Source: Candidatus Krumholzibacteriia bacterium (GTDB taxonomy: Bacteria; Krumholzibacteriota; Krumholzibacteriia; LZORAL124-64-63). Taken from it: a DNA stretch of 6,745 nt. Numbering within the stretch: position 1 is the stretch's first letter; every line of letters begins with the position of its first letter. The notes beneath the pieces were generated by a model that worked only from the letters and a program-made list of their open reading frames with translations, did no database searches and was not told where the DNA came from. Shown here piece after piece: positions 1-6,566 of this stretch. Location of the stretch: assembly GCA_030590265.1 (NCBI GenBank), contig JAUUYW010000187.1, positions 1 through 6,745 of the forward strand, read 5' to 3'. A program made the position numbers and the translations under genes.

Positions 1-417
1 AAGAATGTTGCAATTGTGGGCCGCAGCGTTATTGTCGGTCGCCCACTGACTTTGTTGATGTCCCTCAAGCGGGGCGATGCCAACGCCACGGTCACGCTGT
101 GTCATTCCGGCACCAAAAATTTGGCAGAGATAACCTCCAGGGCTGATGTGGTGGTGGCTGCCATTGGAGTGCCGAGGGCTTTGGGCACCGATGAAATCAG
201 CGAAGGTGCCATCGTTGTGGATGTGGGGATCAATCGCATCGATGCTCCTGAACGTCCCAAAGGCACCAGACTGGTGGGAGATGTCGATTTTCCGGCTTTG
301 AAGGGCCGGGTTTCGGCCATGACCCCCGTACCTGGTGGCGTTGGCCCCATGACTATTGCCATGCTGTTGGAGAACACCTGGGAAGCCATGGTCCGCAAGG
401 AGAACCTGGATGGATAA
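1..417 (+). CDS. folD: FolD, bifunctional methylenetetrahydrofolate dehydrogenase/cyclohydrolase, C-terminal part (5' end outside window)
   Basis: FolD interconverts 5,10-methylene-, 5,10-methenyl- and 10-formyl-tetrahydrofolate in the cytoplasm, using NADP, and feeds purine and formyl-Met synthesis. The reading frame is open from base 1 and ends in TAA at 415-417, giving 138 residues. The family is usually about 280-300 residues, so roughly the N-terminal half, including the catalytic lysine region, is missing because of the window edge. The visible part is the Rossmann-like NADP domain and the C-terminal signature. In fragment numbering these are GRSVIVGRP (7-15), ATVTLCHS (29-36), ADVVVAAIG (48-56), VDVGIN (73-78), GDVDF (93-97) and TPVPGGVGPMT (108-118), all in family order with no break. 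The internal ATG at 16 is not the start, since the family motif begins upstream of it. The end overlaps ispA by 8 bases, suggesting a shared transcript. Confidence 0.96.
   Translation, partial: KNVAIVGRSVIVGRPLTLLMSLKRGDANATVTLCHSGTKNLAEITSRADVVVAAIGVPRALGTDEISEGAIVVDVGINRIDAPERPKGTRLVGDVDFPALKGRVSAMTPVPGGVGPMTIAMLLENTWEAMVRKENLDG
397..402 (+). promoter_or_regulatory. Shine-Dalgarno sequence for ispA
   Basis: AAGGAG lies inside the last codons of folD, 7 bases before the ATG at 410. This decides the ispA start. The longer open frame from 356 would add 18 residues (beginning MPCCWRTPGK) that overlap folD and look unlike the family. Confidence 0.8.
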
Positions 418-1321
418 CCGGGAGCTTCAGGATGAGCTTTCCCGGGAACGCCAAGTGGTGGAAAAGGCCCTTTCATCATTGCTTCGCAAGCAAAAAGGGA
501 TCCCTGATCGCTTGAAAGAAGCCATGATGCACAGCCTGCTCGGTGGTGGCAAACGGTTGCGTCCCATTCTTCTTCTGTGGACCTACGACGCCTTCAGTGG
601 TGGTCGACGCAAACCTGCCGTGGACAGGGCTATGGTTTTGAAGGCCGCCTGTGCCCTGGAAATGCTCCACACTTATTCTCTGATTCACGATGATCTGCCG
701 GCCATGGACGATGATGTGCTGCGCCGCGGGCGTCCCACCTGTCATGTGGAGTTTGATGAAGCCACGGCCATCCTGGCTGGAGATGGTTTGCAGGCCTTGG
801 CTTTCACCATCCTGGCCGGCAGTGGTGGATCTGTGGCCGGGGAACTGGTTCAGGTTTTGGGACAGGCTGTTGGCCCAGCCGGCATGGTTGGTGGTCAGCA
901 GGAAGATCTGGACGCGGAAGATCAAGAGATTGATGCCCGGCTGGTGCGCCGGATCCATTTGGGAAAAACCGCCGCTTTGTTGGCAGCCTCCCTTGAGGCC
1001 GGTGCTTTGCTGGCCAGAGCTCCGGTTGAAATTCGGCAGAATGTTCACCGTTGCGGTTTGAACATTGGTTTGGCTTTTCAGGGTGCGGACGATGTTCTGG
1101 ATGTGACGGCCACCAGTGAACAGCTCGGTAAAAGTACCGGCAAGGATCAGGCCGCGGGCAAAGCCACCTGGGTGAGGGTGGAAGGTTTGGCCAAAGCCCG
1201 AGTTCGCACCGCTCGGTATGGAAATAAGGGTTTGATGGACCTTTCGGTGATTCTGCCCAAGGGCGCTGCTTCGGAGCGGCTTCAGGCAGTCTGCTCCCTC
1301 ATGTGGAACCGGGATCGATGA
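410..1321 (+). CDS. ispA: Farnesyl diphosphate synthase (short-chain trans-prenyltransferase)
   Basis: This cytoplasmic enzyme condenses dimethylallyl diphosphate with two isopentenyl diphosphates to make C15 farnesyl diphosphate. The product is 303 residues, against about 295-300 for the family. It shows GGGKRLRP (45-52), the first aspartate-rich motif DDLPAMDDD (94-102), RRG (105-107), GKTAAL with Lys186, FQ (223-224), and the second aspartate-rich motif DDVLD (227-231). The first motif has the two-residue spacing of bacterial type FPP synthases, and an aromatic Tyr89 sits five residues before it. By the known chain-length rule this favours C15 over longer products. The ATG at 410 is chosen for the AAGGAG ahead of it, and it overlaps the folD stop by 8 bases. 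In many bacteria xseA/xseB sit between folD and ispA, but here they are absent. FQGADD replaces the commoner FQIxDD, a mild change. GGPP synthase is the main alternative product call. Confidence 0.95.
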   Translation: MDNRELQDELSRERQVVEKALSSLLRKQKGIPDRLKEAMMHSLLGGGKRLRPILLLWTYDAFSGGRRKPAVDRAMVLKAACALEMLHTYSLIHDDLPAMDDDVLRRGRPTCHVEFDEATAILAGDGLQALAFTILAGSGGSVAGELVQVLGQAVGPAGMVGGQQEDLDAEDQEIDARLVRRIHLGKTAALLAASLEAGALLARAPVEIRQNVHRCGLNIGLAFQGADDVLDVTATSEQLGKSTGKDQAAGKATWVRVEGLAKARVRTARYGNKGLMDLSVILPKGAASERLQAVCSLMWNRDR

Positions 1322-1322
1322 T

Positions 1323-1778
1323 ATGCTGAATTCAGCTCACAATTGGCCTGCCTGGTTGGTGATTGTCGGGTGTGCGGCGGGGACACAAGTGCTCAAAGCG
1401 GTTTTGTATTCTCTCACCCATCGCAAACTTACTCTTGGCGTTTTGGGGCAGAGTTACGGTGTGCCCAGTTTGACCTCCTCGGTGTTGACCTGCTTGCTGG
1501 TTTTGGTGGTCATGCGGCAGGGCTGGCACTCATCCCAAGCCGGTTTTGCCTTGGTATTCGCGGTGATCATGATCCACGATACCATCAAATTGCGTGTGGC
1601 CACCAAGAGGAATCGGCAGGTGGTTTTTCGGTTGGTGGAGAGTCTGGAAGATGCTGGCCCTTTTCATTTGCGTGTTGCCGACTATCTTGATCCCCGGATT
1701 CACCATCCGGCCCATGTGGTCGCAGGTGTCGTGTTCGGCTCTCTCTTCGCTCTGGCGTTTGGCCTGACTTCAGGTTAG
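1323..1778 (+). CDS. Divergent PAP2 family (DUF212) integral membrane protein with altered SHS motif
   Basis: This 151-residue protein has about four hydrophobic segments (roughly residues 9-29, 47-66, 71-85 and 129-148), so it should sit in the inner membrane. The arrangement fits the DUF212 / divergent PAP2 family (YuiD-like). An early AQxxK-like stretch reads TQVLK (21-25), the MYDA-like site reads MIHDT (83-87) followed by basic residues, and the C-terminal HTPxEVxxG-like motif reads HHPAHVVAG (127-135). The usual GGMPSSHSA motif is replaced by YGVPSLTSS (45-53), so the histidine equivalent to the PAP2 PSGH site is gone. Phosphatase activity is therefore doubtful. The gene begins one base after the ispA stop with no good Shine-Dalgarno sequence, so it probably depends on translational coupling. 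Its place between ispA and dxs suggests, without proving, a link to prenyl phosphates. Family assignment is fairly firm; function is unknown. Confidence 0.8.
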   Translation: MLNSAHNWPAWLVIVGCAAGTQVLKAVLYSLTHRKLTLGVLGQSYGVPSLTSSVLTCLLVLVVMRQGWHSSQAGFALVFAVIMIHDTIKLRVATKRNRQVVFRLVESLEDAGPFHLRVADYLDPRIHHPAHVVAGVVFGSLFALAFGLTSG

Positions 1779-1815
1779 GGTGTAACAAAATAGACTGTTT
1801 AGCTCCCGATATGTT

Positions 1816-1840
1816 CCAGGTTTTTTCACACGAACCTTGG
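1816..1840 (+). other. Weak hairpin in the 82-base gap before dxs
   Basis: CCAGGTT (1816-1822) can pair with AACCTTGG (1833-1840) around a 10-base loop, with one bulged T. No T-run follows, so it is not a standard intrinsic terminator. It ends 7 bases before the dxs Shine-Dalgarno sequence, so it could affect dxs translation or mRNA stability, but it may be chance. I see no convincing promoter in the rest of the gap (1779-1860). Confidence 0.25.
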
Positions 1841-1847
1841 GCCCGGG

Positions 1848-1853
1848 AAAGGA
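1848..1853 (+). promoter_or_regulatory. Shine-Dalgarno sequence for dxs
   Basis: AAAGGA lies 7 bases before the ATG at 1861, and a second short AGGA directly abuts the start. The first has the normal spacing and supports 1861 as the start. Confidence 0.65.
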
Positions 1854-1860
1854 ATGAGGA

Positions 1861-3771
1861 ATGGATCCCCTTCTGCCTGGCATCAAAAACCCGGATGATT
1901 TGCGACAATTGAGTGAAAGCCAATTGCCGCAGGTCTGTGCTGAATTGCGCGACATGATCATTTCCACCGTCTCCCACACCGGCGGCCATCTCGGAGCGAG
2001 TTTGGGTGTTGTGGAATTGACCGTGGCCCTGCACAGGGTTTTTCATACTCCTGCGGACAAAATTGTCTGGGATGTGGGACACCAGGCTTATGGACACAAG
2101 CTGCTCACCGGCCGGCAGGATGATTTTGGTACTTTGCGCACCCGCGCCGGGGTATCGGGTTTTCCCAAACAATCTGAAAGCGAGCATGATCATTTTGGTG
2201 TGGGCCATGCCAGCACTTCTATCAGCGCGGCCGTGGGATTTGCCGCAGCCAGGGATGCCCGGGGAGAAGATAACTCCGTCATCGCCGTCATTGGTGATGG
2301 AGCATTGACCGGTGGTCTGGCCTATGAAGGCATGAACAACGCCGGCCAGTTGAACACCGACATGATTGTCCTGCTCAATGACAACAAAATGAGCATTTCG
2401 CCCAACGTGGGGGCTATTTCCAAATACCTGACGCGGATTACCAGCGGCAAACATTACAACCGTTTGGAATCGGACCTGTGGGATATGCTGGGCAAGGTTC
2501 CCCATGGCAGCAAGGCGCAGAAATTGGCGGGACGCATCAAAGAAAGCCTCAAGCAATTGGTTGTTCCCAATATTCTGTTCGAAGAATTGGGATTCAAATA
2601 TTTCGGCCCACTCGATGGTCATGATTTGCCACTGATCACCAAAACCCTTCAGGCAGTTAAACTGCTCAAAGGTCCGATCCTGATCCATGTGATCACCAAA
2701 AAAGGCAAGGGCTATCGGTTCGCCGAGGAGGATGGCGCCCGGTACCACGGTGTCGGCAAATTCGACAAGGCCGAAGGAATCAAGGTGGTCTCATCTGGCA
2801 AACCTTCTTACACCGATGTGTTTGGTGATACCCTGCATCAGTTGGCAAACGCGGATCCCCGCATTCATGCCATCACCGCGGCCATGCCCACCGGCACTGG
2901 CCTGAGCCGATTGAAAGACAGCTTCCCCACTCGTTTCCATGATGTTGGCATTGCCGAAGGTCACGCCATTACCTTTGCCGCGGGCCTGGCCAGCGCCGGT
3001 CAGCGTCCAGTGGTCGCCGTCTATTCTACATTTCTGCAACGAGCCGTGGACATGGTCATACACGACGTGGCATTGCAAAAGCTTCCGGTAGTTTTTGCCA
3101 TTGATCGCGCTGGAGTAGTGGGCGAGGATGGACCAACGCACCACGGTGTCTTCGATCTCACTTTCCTGCGCATGGTGCCCAACATGGTGGTCATGGCTCC
3201 CCGGGATGAAGATCAATTGCGACACATGCTGGCCACGGGACTGGCGCGCACTGATGGTCCCAGTTCTTTGCGATATCCCCGTGGCAGTGGCCCGGGTGTC
3301 GCCATGGAAGGTGATCCAGCTCCAATTCCCATTGGGATAGCAGAAACCCTGGCAGACGGGAATGACCTGGCCATTCTGGCGGTGGGCTCCATGGTTCATT
3401 CGGCCCTGGATGCAGCCCGAAACTTGGCCATGGACGGAGTCAGTGCTGAAGTGGTGGACATGCGCTTCATCAAACCTTTGGATGAAGCTTTGCTGACCGA
3501 TATCTGGTCCCGATTCAAACGGGTGGTCACCGTGGAAGAAAACGCCCTTGCGGGTGGCTTCGGGGCTGCTGTTCTGGAATGGGCCGCCAGCCGGGGCGAT
3601 TCGCCTGGACCACGTGTTCTGACCCTGGGTATCCCGGATGAATTCCAGGAACACGCTTCCCGCAACCAGCTCCTGGAGTCCATGGGCTTGACCGGTGAAG
3701 GAATCAGCAAAAAAATTCAGAGTGTTTTCTATCACAGTGAAAGAGGGTCCCAGGCCCAGAGCGCCTCATGA
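1861..3771 (+). CDS. dxs: 1-deoxy-D-xylulose-5-phosphate synthase
   Basis: This thiamine-diphosphate enzyme condenses pyruvate and glyceraldehyde 3-phosphate to DXP with loss of CO2. It is the first and often flux-limiting step of the MEP isoprenoid pathway and also supplies thiamine and pyridoxal synthesis. The 636 residues match the usual 620-640. Visible motifs are TGGHLGASLG (40-49), GHQAYGHK (73-80), GVGHASTSIS (113-122), the ThDP/Mg site GDGALTGG (145-152) through NDN (173-175), and the catalytic Glu366 in GIAEGHA. YSTFLQR (388-394) and DGPTHHG with His427 follow, then the transketolase C-terminal domain from about residue 500. The commoner AEQH reads AEGH, and YDQ after FLQRA reads VDM; the known active-site positions Tyr388, Arg394 and His427 are kept. 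It starts 82 bases after the PAP2-like gene and overlaps nadK by ATGA, so it shares a transcript with nadK and recN. The enzyme is expected to be active. Confidence 0.98.
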   Translation: MDPLLPGIKNPDDLRQLSESQLPQVCAELRDMIISTVSHTGGHLGASLGVVELTVALHRVFHTPADKIVWDVGHQAYGHKLLTGRQDDFGTLRTRAGVSGFPKQSESEHDHFGVGHASTSISAAVGFAAARDARGEDNSVIAVIGDGALTGGLAYEGMNNAGQLNTDMIVLLNDNKMSISPNVGAISKYLTRITSGKHYNRLESDLWDMLGKVPHGSKAQKLAGRIKESLKQLVVPNILFEELGFKYFGPLDGHDLPLITKTLQAVKLLKGPILIHVITKKGKGYRFAEEDGARYHGVGKFDKAEGIKVVSSGKPSYTDVFGDTLHQLANADPRIHAITAAMPTGTGLSRLKDSFPTRFHDVGIAEGHAITFAAGLASAGQRPVVAVYSTFLQRAVDMVIHDVALQKLPVVFAIDRAGVVGEDGPTHHGVFDLTFLRMVPNMVVMAPRDEDQLRHMLATGLARTDGPSSLRYPRGSGPGVAMEGDPAPIPIGIAETLADGNDLAILAVGSMVHSALDAARNLAMDGVSAEVVDMRFIKPLDEALLTDIWSRFKRVVTVEENALAGGFGAAVLEWAASRGDSPGPRVLTLGIPDEFQEHASRNQLLESMGLTGEGISKKIQSVFYHSERGSQAQSAS

Positions 3772-4682
3772 ATTCCAATACTCCAAAAACAAGTTTCCCG
3801 GTGAAGCGAATCGGGCTCTTCGGCAATCCGCGAAAAAAAGATCTCCCACCTGCAGTAGCTTCCATCTCGCAACTCTGCGCCAAGCATGGCGTCATTCTGA
3901 CTGCATCTTCTGATCTAAAAAATTCTCTCGATGACAGCATCTCTTTGCTGCCCAACCCTGAGTTGATCAAAGCAGTTGATGTGGTTATCGCTTTTGGTGG
4001 CGATGGCACCATGTTGCGGGCGGCCCGGGTTTTGGGCCAAACCGGTGTGCCTCTGCTGGGTATCAACCTGGGCTCTCTCGGGTACTTGACGGATGTGCCG
4101 CTGGGAGAATTGGAGGCTGCAGTCTTGGCTCTTATTCAAGGAGACTATCACCTCGATACGCGCTCAAGAGTATATTGCAACGTTTATCGTGATGACAAAT
4201 GCATCGCCACCACCAGTGCCCTCAATGATCTGGTAGTGAACATGGGGCCTTTGCCAAGAGCCCTGGATATGGAGCTGATCCTTGACGGGGATTCATTGGG
4301 ACCTTTTCTGGGCGATGGAGTGATCATCAGCACTCCCACTGGTTCCACCGCCTACAATCTGAGTGCCGGTGGACCCATTTGTCATTCTGAGGTGCCATGC
4401 CTGCTGGTTGCTCCCATTTGCCCCCACAGCCTTGGCATGCGTCCACTGATCATCTCAAAGAACACCACCATTGAACTCTTGCTCCATGAGACAGGTGAGG
4501 GTGCCGTGCTCACGGCCGATGGCCAAAAAACCCATGTGCTGGCCAATGGTGACCGCCTGGAGTTCCGCGAGGCGGACCATGAAGTGAATCTGGTCAAATT
4601 TTCCCACAGTACTTTTTACCGGGTGATGCGCCACAAGTTGAACTGGGGTGGCCCCAACCGCAGCGGCCGGGTTGGATCCTGA
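3768..4682 (+). CDS. nadK: NAD kinase (ATP- or polyphosphate-dependent NAD+ 2'-kinase)
   Basis: NadK phosphorylates NAD+ to NADP+ in the cytoplasm and sets the NADP(H) pool. The 304-residue product is close to the usual 290-300. It has the catalytic FGGDGTMLRAAR (76-87, Asp79), GINLGSLGYLTD (98-109), the NAD-binding ALNDLVV (151-157, where NE is the commoner pair), DGVIISTPTGSTAYNLSAGG (183-202), CPHSLGMRPLII (218-229) and DGQ (251-253). CPHSLGMRP has Gly where Ser or Thr is usual, a minor variation. The N-terminal dozen residues before KRIGLFGNP are a variable extension. The ATG overlaps the dxs stop as ATGA and no strong Shine-Dalgarno sequence precedes it, so translation is probably coupled to dxs. 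The stop shares one base with the recN start. Substrate donor preference cannot be read from the sequence. Confidence 0.97.
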   Translation: MNSNTPKTSFPVKRIGLFGNPRKKDLPPAVASISQLCAKHGVILTASSDLKNSLDDSISLLPNPELIKAVDVVIAFGGDGTMLRAARVLGQTGVPLLGINLGSLGYLTDVPLGELEAAVLALIQGDYHLDTRSRVYCNVYRDDKCIATTSALNDLVVNMGPLPRALDMELILDGDSLGPFLGDGVIISTPTGSTAYNLSAGGPICHSEVPCLLVAPICPHSLGMRPLIISKNTTIELLLHETGEGAVLTADGQKTHVLANGDRLEFREADHEVNLVKFSHSTFYRVMRHKLNWGGPNRSGRVGS

Positions 4683-6424
4683 TGCTGCGCGAGTTGCGGG
4701 TGGCAAACCTGGCTTTGGTGGACGACCTGGTCATTGGCTTTGCTGAAGGCCTGACCATGCTGACGGGTGAAACCGGAGCCGGGAAAAGTCTTATTGCCGG
4801 TGCCTTGAGCCTGCTAGTGGGCAGCAAGGGTGACAAACGCCTCATCCGCGAGGGTGAAGATCTGGCCATTGTCGAAGGTGTTTTCGACCTGAGCCAACGT
4901 CCGTCCGACCTGTCCGCTTTTGCTGATGCCGGCTTGCGCGTTGGCAATGACGGTTTGCTGGTGATGCGCCGCGAACTGAAACGCGATGGCCGGGGCCGGG
5001 TCCTGATCAACGGGTTGATATCCTCACTTTCAATTTTTGAACGTTTGGGTCCCCGACTGCTCTCAATCCAGAGCCAGGACCAGCAGCGCATTCTTTCCCA
5101 CACAGCTTATGCCCGACAATTTCTGGACCGGGCCCTTCAACTGGATGCCCAGCTGACTCGCATGGCCGCTTCCGTTGCCACCTTCAAGGCGTTGCGGCGG
5201 CAACTTGCCGAACGCACTTCAGAACAGGAATTTGCCGACCAGCAATTGGAGATGTGGGAATTCCAGTGGCGTGAGTTGCAGGACGCGGGTTTGACGGTGG
5301 AAGAGGAATCTTCCCTCAAGGAACAACTGGCTTTCGGCCGAAATCTGCGTGGCCTGATGGAAGGCACCAAGGCAGGGATTCGGGATCTGAGTCAGGGCGA
5401 AATCAATGCACGATTGCTGCTGGCCAGAACCGTATCCGCACTGGAACCGTTGGCCGGTCACAGCGAAAGACTGGAATCTCTCCTGGGCATGATTCGCGAT
5501 GCTGAAGCCCTGGTTGCGGAAGCTGGAAACGATCTGGAGCGTTTCACCGATTCGGTCAATGTGGATCCTGCTCAATTGGATGAGCTGGAGCGACGGCATC
5601 ATTTGTACAGCCAGCTGCAAAGAAAATTTGGACGCGATGTGGAAGAATTACTGATCCTTCAGGACTCTCTCCATGAGCGCATCGAGCGGCAACGCAGCGC
5701 TGTTTCCGACATCGGGAAACTGCGTGAAGATCTGGAATCAGCTCGGGGTGAAATGGCCGCCGCCGCCTTGGATTTGCGTCAAAAAAGGCAGGCTGGCGCT
5801 TCGAAGTTGGCCTTGGGGGCCGAAGAACTGATCCGGCCGCTGGCCCTGCCTGAACTGGGTCTTGAATTTGGCTTGGAACCTGACCTGAACTCCGAAGGGG
5901 ATGTTGAGTTGGCTGGTCAGGTTTGCCGGGTCACCGAACACGGTGGTGACAGGGTCATCCTGCGGGTTCGCACCAACCGTGGTGAAGCCTGGAATCCCGT
6001 GGGGGATGTGGCCTCCGGTGGTGAAAAAAGTCGAATCTTCTTGGGGCTATCAGTTCTGGAGTCCGAAGGCGGTTTGGCTCCACTGCAACTCTATGACGAA
6101 ATTGATGCGGGTCTGGGCATGGACAATGCTGTTCCGGTGGCGCGTTTGCTGCGTCGTTTGGCTCAAGGCGGTCAGGTGCTTTGCATTACACATCTGCCAA
6201 CAGTGGCTGCCATGGGTCAGGGGCATCTGCAAGTGCGAAAATCGGTTCATGGTGGTCGCACCACCGTCACCGTGGAGCCTCTCGATGGAGTGCGCAGGGT
6301 TGACGAGTTGGCTCGCTTGCTGGGTGGAGAACAGGGGTCGGGTGAAAACCGGGCTGCCCAGGTGGCTTACGCAAAGCAGTTGCTGGCTGAAGGCAACGTT
6401 GGAGGAAAGGGAAAAGGAATTTGA
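4682..6424 (+). CDS. recN: RecN-type SMC-like DNA repair ATPase, with divergent nucleotide-site motifs
   Basis: RecN is a cytoplasmic SMC-like ATPase that acts early in double-strand-break repair. The 580 residues compare with about 550-575 in the family. Visible are Walker A GETGAGKS (29-36, Lys35), a Q-loop area, a long charged helical middle (about 155-380, likely coiled coil) containing the RecN-typical RHHLYSQLQRKFG (305-317), the signature ASGGEKSR (444-451), Walker B LQLYDEID (468-475) and the H-loop ITHLP (502-506, His504). Several positions depart from the RecN consensus. HGQHEHQ reads QSQDQQR (130-136), SGGELSR has Lys449 for Leu, DxGIGG reads DAGLGM, and THLPQVAA reads THLPTVAA. 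Core catalytic residues remain, so an active ATPase is likely. The ATG overlaps the nadK TGA by one base (TGATG), a coupling arrangement. No terminator follows; a tRNA promoter begins at its stop. SbcC/Rad50 was considered, but size and overall order fit RecN. Confidence 0.92.
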   Translation: MLRELRVANLALVDDLVIGFAEGLTMLTGETGAGKSLIAGALSLLVGSKGDKRLIREGEDLAIVEGVFDLSQRPSDLSAFADAGLRVGNDGLLVMRRELKRDGRGRVLINGLISSLSIFERLGPRLLSIQSQDQQRILSHTAYARQFLDRALQLDAQLTRMAASVATFKALRRQLAERTSEQEFADQQLEMWEFQWRELQDAGLTVEEESSLKEQLAFGRNLRGLMEGTKAGIRDLSQGEINARLLLARTVSALEPLAGHSERLESLLGMIRDAEALVAEAGNDLERFTDSVNVDPAQLDELERRHHLYSQLQRKFGRDVEELLILQDSLHERIERQRSAVSDIGKLREDLESARGEMAAAALDLRQKRQAGASKLALGAEELIRPLALPELGLEFGLEPDLNSEGDVELAGQVCRVTEHGGDRVILRVRTNRGEAWNPVGDVASGGEKSRIFLGLSVLESEGGLAPLQLYDEIDAGLGMDNAVPVARLLRRLAQGGQVLCITHLPTVAAMGQGHLQVRKSVHGGRTTVTVEPLDGVRRVDELARLLGGEQGSGENRAAQVAYAKQLLAEGNVGGKGKGI

Positions 6425-6449
6425 CGCAACCCGCTTCATGTCCCATACT
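6421..6449 (+). promoter_or_regulatory. Sigma70-like promoter of the tRNA-Arg gene
   Basis: A -35 box TTGACG (6421-6426, five of six consensus bases) is followed by a 17-base spacer and a -10 box CATACT (6444-6449, four of six). Transcription would start near 6456-6457, about 9 bases before the tRNA. The stretch between the -10 box and that start is CCGCGC (6451-6456), a GC-rich discriminator like those of stringently controlled stable-RNA promoters. The -35 box contains the recN stop codon TGA (6422-6424). Confidence 0.6.
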
Positions 6450-6465
6450 TCCGCGCACTAAACGT

Positions 6466-6542
6466 GCGCCCGTAGCTCAGCTGGATAGAGCGTCTGCCTC
6501 CGGAGCAGAAGGTCATGGGTTCGAATCCCGTCGGGCGTACCA
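6466..6542 (+). tRNA. tRNA-Arg, anticodon CCG (reads CGG)
   Basis: The 77-base gene folds as a full cloverleaf with an encoded CCA (6540-6542). The acceptor stem pairs GCGCCCG (6466-6472) with CGGGCGT (6532-6538), so the first pair is G1-U72, a wobble. The D stem is GCTC (6475-6478) with GAGC (6488-6491). The anticodon stem TCTGC (6493-6497) pairs perfectly with GCAGA (6505-6509) around CTCCGGA, putting the anticodon CCG at 6500-6502. The T stem ATGGG/CCCGT (6515-6519, 6527-6531) encloses TTCGAAT. A20 (6485) and C35, the known arginine identity bases, are both present, and the sequence closely resembles E. coli argX. It has its own promoter starting at the recN stop and no visible terminator, so transcription probably continues into the small ORF at 6567. 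Confidence 0.97.
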
Positions 6543-6554
6543 TCTTCCTCCCAG

Positions 6555-6564
6555 TGTGATCACA
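6555..6564. promoter_or_regulatory. Perfect 10-base palindrome between tRNA and small ORF
   Basis: TGTGATCACA is a perfect inverted repeat, 2 bases before the ATG at 6567. It could be an operator or part of a short RNA hairpin. It is not a CRP site, which needs six bases between the TGTGA and TCACA halves. A palindrome of this length may also be chance. Confidence 0.25.
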
Positions 6565-6566
6565 TT

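Noticed and set aside
356..409. Longer N-terminus for ispA starting at 356
   Set aside because: It would add 18 Trp/Arg/Pro-rich residues that are simply the folD C-terminus read in another frame. The ATG at 410 has AAGGAG at correct spacing.
1779..1860. Promoter or intrinsic terminator in the gap before dxs
   Set aside because: TAGACT (1791-1796) has no -10 partner at correct spacing, and the hairpin at 1816-1840 is not followed by a T-run.
1585..2748. Long open frame on the minus strand (387 codons)
   Set aside because: It lies opposite the PAP2-like gene and dxs and spans the gap between them. The translation has no recognisable motif, and dxs on the plus strand has full family motifs.
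2791..3735. Long open frame on the minus strand (314 codons) opposite dxs
   Set aside because: It is fully inside a certain gene. Its composition is what the codon bias of dxs produces in antisense, and it matches no family I recognise.
6555..6564. CRP or FNR binding site
   Set aside because: CRP needs a six-base spacer between TGTGA and TCACA, and FNR needs TTGAT-N4-ATCAA. Neither fits.
6543..6566. Terminator for the tRNA gene
   Set aside because: The spacer has only the short palindrome and no following T-run. The A-run near 6632 lies in the small ORF and has no GC-rich stem of the right form before it.
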